DNA from: Sclerurus mexicanus
Taxonomy: Eukaryota > Chordata > Aves > Passeriformes > Furnariidae
Assembly: GCA_013396755.1 (NCBI GenBank)
Contig: VWZF01003010.1
Coordinates: forward strand, 112,455 to 176,454
Direction: 5' to 3'
DNA length: 64,000 bases
A program made the position numbers and the translations under genes. The notes beneath the pieces were generated by a model. The model was not told the origin of the DNA and made no database searches. It worked only from the letters and a program-made list of their open reading frames with translations. Of this stretch, positions 26,641 through 36,970 are shown piece by piece; within the stretch, counting starts at the first letter, position 1, and each line of letters opens with the position of its first letter.

Positions 26641-27190
26641 TCATAGAATCACAGAATTGTTTAGGTGAGAAGGGACCTCTTGAGATCAGCTAGTCTAACC
26701 CCTCTGTTCAAGCACGGACCCCAAGGGCAAGTTTCCCAGACACATGCCCAGTAGGGTTTAGAATTTCTTGAAGAATAGATGCTTCACAACCTCTCTAGGC
26801 AAACTCTTCCAAAATTTTACCATCCTCACAGTATAAAAGTGTTCTCTCCTATTCACATTGAATTTGCATTAGTTTAATTTGTGGCCATTGTCTTTTTTTC
26901 CTGTCATGAGGCACCACTGTGAACAGTCTGGCTTCCTCTTCTTCATTCCTTTATATCAGGCATCCACATCTCATTTGTGCTAGGAATTCCAGAAGTAGAC
27001 ATAGCATTCCAGGTATGTCTCTCCGGTGCTGTGTAGAGGAGAAGGTTCACCACTTTTGACCTGCTGGCAACACTCCTCGTACTGCATCCCAAGAGGTTAT
27101 TGGCCTTGTTTGGGGCAAGGATGCATTGCTGGCTCATGGTCAGTTCCTTGTCTACCGATATCTTCAGTCATCTCATCATGGTGGATCTCA
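26641..27190 (-). mobile_element. CR1 LINE, 3' fragment, minus strand
   Basis: Read on the plus strand it begins with the complement of the CR1 tail (CATAGAATCACAGAAT), followed by GGGACCTCTTGAGATCAGCTA and then the CR1 3' UTR and distal ORF2 text in reverse. Recognisable blocks are CACAACCTCTCTAGGCAAAC near 26788, GTGGCCATTGTC near 26881, GAGGCACCACTGTGAACAGTCTGG near 26910, and CTGGCTCATGGTCAGTTCCTTGT near 27129. No frame is intact. Divergence is visibly higher than in the 41.5 and 46.4 kb copies, so this is an older subfamily. The 5' limit of the fragment (right edge) fades and is approximate. Confidence 0.88.
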
Positions 27191-28639
27191 GATTACATGG
27201 TTTGTTCATGACAACAGTAAGCTGTGCTGGCAGTGTGGAGTGGCAGGCTTGGAGTAGCAGTTTTTATGCTGTGAGGCCATTTACCCAATGTAGGACCAAG
27301 TAGCATACACTATTTTTCCCAGGATGGTAACATGGCTGAAGATAATCTTAACTGAACCCATAAGATATGACATTGTTGCTATCATTATGGCCAAGAATAT
27401 ACATAGTCACCATTCCTGTTAAACAGAGCAGAATAGCATCAAAGACTTTATGCAATGCAGTTAATATTGTCGAACAGAGTTTTGCTGTGTCCAGCAAAGT
27501 GTCACAAGTAGCCTGTGTGCAGGACAGTTGAAGTGTGACAGTTGAAGTGTATTTTTGCTTCTGCATTAAATGTTACTGGACTTGCCCTAGAAGGTCCCCA
27601 GATACTCAAATTCTTGGAAACGTTAATTCTCAAGTGATCAAAACCCCTCTCAGTACCCGCCACGCTAGTGAAGTTCAGGACAATCCTTGTGGGGCTAATT
27701 CTTATGGAGGACCTGATCTGTAATGAGGGAGGGCTCCCAATACTCCAAGCAACAAGGGCTGAAAGGACAAAGGTCATTCATTTGGACACATGGGAAGAAA
27801 ATTCTGGAAAAAGAAAATCCCATGGCTTTGCTCTTATTTCTGGAGTAAATAGACAAATCAAGGCAGTTTAAAAAGAGCCAATGTACTTCAGAATCGCATA
27901 CCAAATGTTAATGAGTGCATAGTCCTCCTCAACGTGCCATCGTAGTCATGGTAAAAAGGTGGTGTTGTCCTTTCTTCAACAAATAGTTTCCATTTTCAAA
28001 CAGATTTCTACTCTTCTAAGATCAAGAAGATCTTAGAAAGGTCTAAGAAACAAGGAAAATGAAACACTTCATATTGATCTCTAAGTATAAAGGTATCTTT
28101 ATATACCCTTTCTACTTAAAGAAGTAAAGTAAATATAGCACCTAATGCAAAGCTTCTAAAAGGTTTCCATTAGTTTGCAAATAATTTGTTTTTCTTCAGT
28201 CTGTAACTGGCCTCTCCAATAATGCCAGCCAAATTTGGCAGATAGCAAATCTATGCAGAGTGTAGAACCCCCATTAGAAAAACAAAACCCCCAACCTGAC
28301 TCTCTGCAAAGGGAATTGAAAAAAAATATTAGAAATTAAAATATCCAGTGCCAGGGGACCCTCTACTTAATTTTTAATGCTTCATTATTGGTCTTTGATT
28401 TATCCTGATGCAATTTAGTGATCAAATCTATCACTCCAGCTCTCATTGTACATTAGCTAGGTCCAGCATCTTAGATGTCTGTCCTGGGTTACACAAAGAC
28501 TCTGGTATCCACCTTTTCTTTTCTTTTTTCCCCAAATATGCCTACTAAACTGTGGAAAGGTACTTAAGATAAGGGTGGTATTCTATTATCCTAGGGGAAG
28601 AATGTATCCACAAGTGTGAAAAGACTGGAATGTTGATGA
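27191..28639. other. Unidentified block with broken frames
   Basis: No element is recognised. Between about 27348 and 27777 the minus strand is open in two frames joined by one shift near 27502-27566. The 91-codon part carries three N-glycosylation sequons (NFT, NVS, NLS). The plus strand is also open at 27535-27871 in two frames. These could be remnants of a retroelement protein or chance. A perfect hairpin lies at 28014-28038 (listed separately). The remaining sequence is AT-rich and featureless. Confidence 0.35.
28014..28038. repeat. Perfect inverted repeat (hairpin)
   Basis: TTCTAAGATC at 28014-28023 is followed by a 5-base AAGAA spacer and its exact complement GATCTTAGAA at 28029-28038. 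That gives a 10-bp stem with a short loop. No T-run or gene end is attached that would make it a terminator. Confidence 0.9.
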
Positions 28640-29310
28640 CTTGGACAATCCAGGTGTTGAGGGGTGCACACCTACCACCTCAGGCTACAAGCTGGGTGCT
28701 GTTTGTCCTTACACAAACGACTCATTTGTGATATCTCTCCTTGGGGAGGCATAAGGACAATTCACAGATATGGCCTGAAGATATTCATCTCTGCTGATGA
28801 CCATAATGGATCCACCTATGCTGACATAATAGGCAGCCATAACATCTTAGAAAGTGTTAAAGACTCTTGAAATGTCCTGTGATCCAGTATTAACCATCCA
28901 GCGAAGTTCTCCCTGCCCCAGGGGAGGTACCAGAGGTGTTCCCACCTACCCTGAGCCCAACAAAAGACCACGTGCTCAGACTTCACTCAGCAGATCGAGG
29001 GTCTGCTTCCCTCTCTCCACTGGGCTTCTATCACTTGGGGCTTCTACAAGCGCCTCAGTAGATCAGGACTACAACCGCCACCAGAGTTGCAGCGACCAGA
29101 TCTCATCGTTGTATCTGGCCGGTGTCTTGTTGGTCCTTCCAGTTGCCTGGGGGTCTGTAGCCCTGCTCCAGCTGCCTGTGCCAGCACTGTAGCCTCCCTC
29201 TAGCACTGACTCTCCAAAACATTCCTGCCAGGTTTTAATGGGTGGCGGGGAGGCCAGCTACCATCTCCTTTTTGTCCAGTGGGCAGGAGATAGGGAATTT
29301 TCTGGTTAGC
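28640..29310 (+). other. GC-rich block, possible retroelement remnant
   Basis: The segment is markedly GC-richer than its surroundings and has protein-like frames on the plus strand. A 44-codon frame starts just before 28630 (it contains DDLDNPGVEGC and PYTNDSFVISLLG) and ends at a TAA near 28752. A second frame (28664-28870) continues with HRYGLKIFISADDHNGSTY. A third (28854-29192, 112 codons) ends in a hydrophobic stretch of about 20 residues. I do not recognise the family. The pattern of consecutive shifted frames suggests a decayed coding insertion such as an endogenous retroelement, but no diagnostic motif, TSD or primer-binding site is seen. Confidence 0.3.
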
Positions 29311-31456
29311 TTAACTCAGTTTTATCAGTATTGTTGTTTAACATTCTTCTTGGTAAAGAATTATTTTTTCCACATTTGATCTCTGTCTCTCTCCCTTGAT
29401 ACTGGAGAACCAGGATTGTTGAATGAGGAAGGAGACTTCCGTCCGAGGTCTGCACCCCTTCAAATTTTCTCAAACCAAGACAGTATAGCAACAGGGAAAC
29501 TTGGTCTCCCTGATTGTCCAGAAAAGAGGATGGGTACATAATAACTGATGGTAAAAGGATCAAAAAAGTCCACATCTTAATTCTGAAAGAGCTAGCAAAC
29601 ACTTATTCCTTTAGCTTTTCTTTTTTAACCAACTGCTATCTAACTTTTCAACTTCTGCACTTGTCTTGATGTTCATTAAACCAGTGACTGGCACCATTCC
29701 ATGTCTTACCACTGAAGTGCAGAGAAATATAGTAATAGGTTGACTAAATATACATGATGTTGTCAAGCATTGCTACTTGGTGGCATTAATATTACTATTA
29801 TTTATTGTTTACATATTTAGTGACCCTACTGATATTATCTACTGATATATATGTTAGTACTACTAATTATAATACAATAACCATAACTTATGAACAGTTT
29901 ATAAAGAAATACGTCTCAAGTGACTAGTGACAATACCTGAAACAGTTACAGATTTTGTGTGTGCATGCCATGGATGATTTTAAAATGATATTATCATGAT
30001 ATAGGTCTGTTTTGATAAACTTAGACATCAGCAAGTGACCTACATAGAAGCACTTTTGTCTTCAGCAGAGAACTGATCAAAGCTATAATTACAGTATGAT
30101 TATCTTGTTTTTAACTCTAGTTAGCAAAAAAAAGAGAGAAAAAAAGAAAATGAAAAATCTCTCATGAATCAGATTTTTCAGCTTCTGACAGTTCTAGTTT
30201 TTTCATCTGGCTGCACATTTTTTCTTCAGCTAGCACTTGAGGAATTATAAGCCATTTCCTAAGAGATGCTGACCACCTTCTGACTATGCTTGGCTTTCAG
30301 GACATGACCTATTTTCCCAAAAGGAAATCTTTGTCCAAAGTGTTCATTTTGTAGACTTTGAACACCTAAACTCACTTTGATAACAACTCTGTGTTGAAGC
30401 TTCAGGAAATACTGCAGATTTGATGTTACTCAACTGAAATCTGACTTAGGACTAATGGGAGTGACCCTGAGTCCTGGGTCAGGTCAGGGTTGCTTTTCTC
30501 AGTGGGAATCAGGACAATTTGCAAGAACAGCTTTTGGAAGTACGACATAGCTAATCTATCTCTCCTTGTCATCTGTTCTTGTACTCTTCAGGATCAGAAC
30601 ATCCTCTCTCTATGCCCCATGGCACCCACAGGAGGTACATAGCAGGTGCAGTCTCACTGCAGTCTGTGTTGTCCTGTGTACTGCTAGTACTGCCACTTGC
30701 AGCACCAAATCCTGTGTGGGTTGCAAAAGTCACAGGAGAAGGCGAGAAGACTTTGTACTGGTGCCAAAACCAAGGTAGATGGTTTAAAATTGACTTGGAA
30801 ATGCCAATAGTAACCACAGATCTGACTTCTTCATAAACATATCCAAAACAGCTTCTCTATCAATGTTCACCACTTTAATTTTCTCATCTGCAGGTAGCGA
30901 AAGCTAGGAAAAAAATATTTTTTTCTGTGTAAAATTTATGATTAAACAGTATTCTTTTAATGAAAATTGCAGAAATTTGGAGCTTTCGCCATAAACACTG
31001 CACTTTTTGAGAAAGGTACTTCTTGTAGAAAGAGGAGAAACTCTTGCCAAGAGCCTGCACATGTAAATCATAAAGGAAAAAGGACTGATTCTGTCAGTCC
31101 TTATATAATACCTTTCATTTCCTACCTGTCACTGCTTGCACAGACCTTGCACATTGGTTTTTAATGTACTTAAATGTCAGTGGTGACCTGTGGGAAACAT
31201 GCCCAGATATCCACATACTAAGATTTTTTTCAAGGGTCTCTTTTTTTCCCCTTTCCTAACAGCAGGGTGACTAGGACTCAGAATTATGCTGGGAAAAGTT
31301 ATGCAACTTCTGAAATCAGGGTCTGTACTACAACCAAGATATTACAATATCTTTATATGGAGGGGAAAGGAGGAAGTAATAGAGCAGAAGTCTTTTTATA
31401 CTAATACAAACACCTTTTCAGCACAAAATTCTATCTTCAAGATCAGTGCTGTGGAG
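29311..31456. other. Unique non-coding sequence
   Basis: No gene or recognised repeat. Both strands are open around 30566-30836 (plus 85 codons, minus 82 codons) without recognisable content. AT-rich runs occur near 29790-29890. Confidence 0.55.
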
Positions 31457-31567
31457 GTCTGGGTTGGCTCCCTGACAAACCCATCCATTGGCCACACAAA
31501 TGCCCCCCTCCCGAAAGAGAAGAAAAAAAGTACCAAAAGAAAATTTGTAGTAAATATATATATTCAC

Positions 31568-31600
<33 letters not shown>

Positions 31601-31930
31601 GTTATATACAATTAAACACTATGAGTATACAGAACAAGAATCCCAAACAACCCCAAAAGGGAAAAGGGGAAAAAGGGAAGGAGAAAAAGGACAAAAATAG
31701 GTAAAACCAAAACAAAACAGATATATACGCCAGCTCTCAGATAGGCATCAGATCACATAGATAAGAGCAAAGCCAACACACTGAGACCTGCTGTCCACCA
31801 AGCACCCGAAAGGAAGAGAGAAGAAGAACTTTCCCTCCTTGTCTTTTATACACCTGATTACATAAAGGAATGGTGTAGAATACTTCCTTAGTTGTGACCT
31901 TGTTACCAGGGAAGGCCTAGACCAAAACCA
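31457..31930 (-). mobile_element. Probable solo LTR of an endogenous retrovirus
   Basis: The segment has LTR architecture when read on the minus strand. A TATAAAAG box lies at 31850-31843, about 390 bases from the putative 3' end, which reads ...CCAACCCAGAC at 31467-31457. The interior combines a C-run (TGCCCCCCTCCC near 31501), an AT microsatellite and a purine tract AAAGGGAAAAGGGG near 31656. I associate this order with an avian LTR family, from memory of repeat consensus sequences. No poly(A) signal is evident, target-site duplications were not found, and both ends are approximate. No gag, pol or env sequence flanks it. Confidence 0.45.
31567..31597. repeat. (AT)n microsatellite within the LTR
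   Basis: A perfect AT run of about 28 bases is followed by ACACACA. It lies inside the probable LTR, where it is likely an expanded AT-rich part of the element. Confidence 0.95.
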
Positions 31931-33936
31931 AGAAAACTAAATCATCACTAGTGCTGAGAATCAAAAGTAGAAGGTGACTAGAGGACCAGGAAATGGAAGA
32001 ATAGAAGAAGATCAGAAAAGGAGCAGGGAGATGGTATTGAAACTGAATGGAGAAAGCACAAAATGAAAGATATAATACAGGCTTCTTTTTATACTGACAT
32101 GAAAAATTCATCTTGGTGGATTTACAAGCAATTGTGAATTCAAGAGTGTCCACTGACTTTAAGTAACAAAATCAGCATATGATAAATTATGTTGCGCTCA
32201 TTCATATGGATATAATTGTAAGAAATTATTTTAGTAGAAAAATAAAGAGTTATGTGTGTAGGATTAGCAAGGGTACTTCTGAAAAAGCCTTTCCCAGAAC
32301 AGTTTCTTGTAAAATCTAAGAGAACAACAACATTAGAAGGTTAACTGAAAAGGAAAGATCTTTTTTCTGAACTAAATTTCTTGAAAATCATGAATCTGAC
32401 CTTCCCTTGTCTCTTTTGAGAATTACTGACTTATGATGATTTACTCCATTGACATATACTCTGAATGGAACTGGGTGTATTTGAACGTAAGTGTAATTAT
32501 ATGTAATTTTATTACCATGATGCTGCAGCTATTGATTACAGGTAATTGTCTGAAGTCTACAGATATGGTTGTGTAAAGCTGACAGTATCATCTGTTGGGT
32601 GTCACCTCCATGTGCTATTGGAGGAAAATGAAATCAGACTTTAAGAACACCACTCTATTTCAACAGATATCTGAAATACAGAGGGTCAATATCTTACTGC
32701 TTACTTGGTGAAGTGTGAAAATTTAAACTTAATTTTGAAAAGTGCCGCAGAAATATAAGTGTGGGAACTACTTTAGTTATTCTGTCTCAGTGTCTCACAT
32801 CAAATGTATGCAGTTCACAAAAGGTATTCCTGTTGCCAAGAAAGGAAAACCATTCCTTACTTGGTGTCATCATTTGTAACAGAGATTATACCAGGCAAAT
32901 TCTGCTTATCTGGCTTTTAAATTGTTTTCAAATTTGTCTCAGGGCTGCAAAGTTATAATTTTCTTACATTTCATGTAAAATGTCTATAAGAGAACTTGTT
33001 CCTGCAGGTAGAATTCAGATAACCATTACCTCAAAAGGTGAATCAAAACATTTTGAAGTGTGCAGTTCTGAGTCATTGTTTATATTTGTATTGCTGAAGT
33101 TTGAAATGCAAAAAAAGGAATGTCAAGATCCTCACAAAAATATTATTCCACTTTCCAGGCAATTTTAAACTTCTATTCCCAAACTAGCCATATTGTCCAG
33201 CCTGTTGTGCTGAGAGGATGAAAAATTTTAGAAATGTGCTTTTGCTTTCAAAATCAGTGGGAATTTCTTGTTTCTTACTGCACCATGAAGAGAAAGCAGG
33301 ACTGTTGAGTTAAAAAGTGTCTTTCTATACAATTTTTTTCCGCTGTCTTGTAATTGCATTCAACATTGGTGGAAACTTGGGAAATAGGAAAAAAAAGTGA
33401 GGTTGAACTTTTCTTTCCACTCGTTATTTCCTTGAGCTGCCAGGGAGATTTGGAGACAAGAAATGAGAGAAGCTTCAGCACAGTTGAGCACAGCTCCTAT
33501 TGAAATGACAAGATGGCTAAATCCTCATCATATTATCCCATCAGATGGGAGTCACTCATAAGATGCTTCTCTCACTAAACATGAATTCATAGCCAGCCCC
33601 ATCATGAGTCCACAAAGTTCTAACTTAGGAAAGTATGACAGGCAAAGAGTGTCTGGGCTTTAGATACTGCTAGTGTACTGGCAGCCATTGGTGAAAACCT
33701 GCATACATGTATCATACATATTTGTTCCTGTAAGGGTGTCTTCTATTTATTAATTAAAGGGTTTGTAATTTCATTTCAACCAACATACTTGCCTTCTATT
33801 TGTTATTCCTAGTAATCTCTTAAAAGATTAAAATAGCCAGCACTACAGTGTTAGTTATATATCACTTTTGTCTCCAATGCATCCTCTTCAGGAGTGTTGC
33901 AGGAAGAAGAGCAGCCCCAGTACCAGGCATCATCTT
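31931..33936. other. Unique non-coding sequence
   Basis: No gene or recognised repeat; AT-rich with short chance frames only. Confidence 0.55.
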
Positions 33937-34330
33937 CATAGAATCAAAGAATCACAGAATATACTGAGTTGTAAGTGACCCACAAGGATCATCGAGTCCA
34001 ACTTCTACTCCTGTGCAGGACCATCCCGAAGAGTCACATCATGTGCGTAAGAGTGTTGTCCAAATGCTTCTTGAACTCCGGCAGGCTTGATGCTGTAAAC
34101 ACTTCCCTGCAGAGCCTGTTCCAGTGCTCAATGACCCCCTGGGTGAAAACCCTTTTCCTAATATTTAACCCAAATCTCCCCTAACTCAGCTTTATGCTGT
34201 TTTCTTGAGGCCTGTCACTGGTCACGAGAGCAAAGAGATCAGTATCTGCCCCTCTGCTTGCCCCTGAGAGAACATTGAAGACTGCAATGAGGTGCCCCCT
34301 CATCTCCTCTTCTCCAGGCGAACTGGTAAT
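33937..34330 (-). mobile_element. CR1 LINE, 3' fragment, minus strand
   Basis: On the plus strand it opens with CATAGAATCAAAGAATCACAG, then GAGTTGTAAGTGACCCACAAGG, ATCATCGAGTCCAACT and CATCATGTGCGTAAGAGTGT. It then runs through TTCCAGTGCTCAATGACC and GATCAGTATCTGCCCCTC to CTCATCTCCTCTTCTCCAGG. This is the exact complement order of the tails at 41499-41780 and 46380-46632, so all three belong to one subfamily. Similarity fades after about 34330. It is non-coding; the sequence is the 3' UTR plus tail. Confidence 0.9.
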
Positions 34331-36249
34331 CCTCAAGCTGAGTACCACCTGAGCTCCCAAGGTGGTCATCACATCTTCCTCTATGGTGGAGGATGGTTCC
34401 AAGTTCTGATCTGGCCTTGTTCAGGTCGTTTGAGTGCTAGAGAGAGCAAGTAATAATAATAGCATAATGATGTGTGCCTTTCTAAGCACAAAATGGCCAC
34501 TGCGGGTGGTGACAGTCCTAAAAACTGGAAACTGTAGCATTTAAAAGCTCACCAACTTTTTAATGAGACTAGGAAATGGTAGAGCAGAGGTCCATTCCCT
34601 GGATGATGATAGTGACATGAGTAGGAAATGTACTAACCTAACCAGCTCTCTTTACAGCCTGCAGCCTGGAGTCCTTCAGGACTCCCAACTAGGCAGGGAG
34701 GAAGCCAGGAATGCCTCCTTTGGGACCACAGCTAATTAGAATATCCCGAAATTCAATGTCAAAACCTGGCCAGAAGCCTTAAAGAGAAATCCCATATTCA
34801 ATAACTCGATTAGAGTAACAGCACAGCCACAGAGAATTTTTTCATGTGGGTAGATTTTACATTTCAGGAGAAAGGAGGTTTTGTGGCATTTTTCAATTTT
34901 ATTTCTTTTTTAGCTGTGGTTTTCTTTGGTTACAAGGCTTATCACATTGAAACAAGTAAATGCTGGAGAAGCAACCTTCAAATCTTTTAATTCTCTGTGC
35001 TTTAAATTTCTATACACTGAACTTTCCGAAATATGTTGATGTAATATAGCAAAAAACATAGCGTGTATCTCTAATGCTGCTTTTGCCACTAATAGAGTGG
35101 CAGATTGTGGAGGGGGTCATGTTGTTGCCAAGTATGCCTAAGCTGCAAATAATAAAATTCCAGCAAAAGCAAGGGACTGGTCATGCAGAAGAATATAAAG
35201 GTTTCCTACCCATGTGGTGAATCCCTTCTGCTAGCAAATAATTGTGATTTATTTATAAACATTGTTTTCTTCTACTTCTAAAATTTGTTTTGTTTACTGC
35301 AGTTGTAGGCAATACCAATTAATATCTAAACTAACAATCTGGAATACCTCTTTCCAGTAGCATAATAGCCCAGTTTTCTATGGTGCTTCTATACATTTAA
35401 GTTTAAACTCCTGAATCCTTCTGAAATTGATGGAATTGTGCATTTGTTTAAGATGAAGCATGTGCTTGACTGTGTGACTGGACACAGGCAAAGATGTAAT
35501 AGCTTATTAGTCAGAGGTTACTCACACGCTTGGAAACACTCAGGGAAGGCTTCATCACTTTTCAGAACATGAGAAGTGCAAAGGTTACAAGTAGGCAAAT
35601 ACCAGCTTAATATTTTACAGTGGACATTTACATCAGTGCTGCTATTCCCCTTTAAAAATTCTTATTAGAATGTTTTATCTAGACCTCTTTTTATGAGATG
35701 TTAATAGTGTCTTTATAAAACCATGGGTTAGTTAAAAACTTCTCTTAGATGACGGTGTCATTACTGGTAGGCCCATGTTGCTCTTTTGGCATTCATCAGC
35801 TGGAGGCAAGTGGGCTGTCTCATGGGGAGTTGAGAACTTGCAGGTTATCACTTTGATTAGCTGCTGTAGGCAACTGGTGGCTACTGTAATTGCCTCCACA
35901 AGTCTGAAATGAATATACATTTCCTCTGACAAGGAAACAGTAGGAATATATGCCTAGTGGAAGATTTAGGTTTCTATAATGCCATGGAGATCAAATTAAA
36001 AAGGAGAGAGAGGACTTGTTGCTATCATACTTCATTAATTAAACATCAATTTAGAAACCACGGTGGCATTGACAAGTTTGGGACTGGCTGCTGATACTGT
36101 TTGGCAGGGACAAAGTTTCAAGTGGGTTGATATCTAGCCTTATGGAAGACAACAATAATGCTGTAACTGGGAGACTGCGTCTTTAAAATATTGGTTTAAA
36201 TTACAACATACAAAGTCAGCCCAATGATTTAAGTATGCTACATAGGTAT
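34331..36249. other. Unique non-coding sequence
   Basis: No gene or recognised repeat is seen. The first 100 bases may still contain eroded CR1. Confidence 0.5.
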
Positions 36250-36970
36250 TTTAGAATAGTTCACTCATTAGAAGCCATCTGTAGGCTGCACTAGGAGCAG
36301 ACAGAGAGGTGTGGGAAGACGGGAAGGGGAACACAAACTTTTGCACTGTTTGAATAGTGCAGGTCTGAGCTGGAGAGAAGCAGCACAGGGGTGACAGGGA
36401 AAAAATGGGAAACCAGGAGCCAGCACTGCAGCTGAGATCCAAACAGCCTCCACATTCATCTTCTCTCCTACTTTTGATTTACATCAGCATCCTGTGTTGT
36501 TCTCTTATTTCTTTTCCTTCTTCAGAAACCTTCTTCTGCCTGTTTCTTTGGGACATGTGCCAACTGTCGGGCCTTGGCAGTGGAAAAAGTGCAGGAGCTC
36601 AGCCCCTGGCAGTTCCAGCTCCTTGAAATGCTTTGGGTTTGTGAGCTGAATGGCAAATGTTGGGATGAGGTGTTTCAAGACAGGGCTGGCTGGCCAGGCC
36701 CACTGCTGCTGAGACAGACATCCCGGCATGATGCCCGTGATGCAGTGGGAAGGGCTTGGGGGAGCAGGCACAGCAGAAGGGACCTGCCCTGCTCTCCCAG
36801 ACTCACCAGCATCACTTGTCAAAGCCTCCTATCCACAGGGAACAGAGGAGTCCCTGGACACCTGCCAATGGGTTAAAACCTCCACAGGTTTTGATTCAGT
36901 CCCAGTTCATTTTCTGCTTTGTGTGGATGCGTGTGCTGGTTTATTCATCAGCAATATTTTCCCATCCTGA
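36250..36970. other. GC-richer, stop-poor block
   Basis: Overlapping open frames occur on both strands: plus 36405-36626, 36574-36876, 36728-36970 and 36756-37091; minus 36251-36459 and 36505-36822. None is recognisable. A good acceptor-like pyrimidine tract ending in CTTCTTCAG lies at about 36508-36525. The block could be a decayed retroelement, a non-coding RNA exon, or a local GC fluctuation. No transposon ends are seen. Confidence 0.3.
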
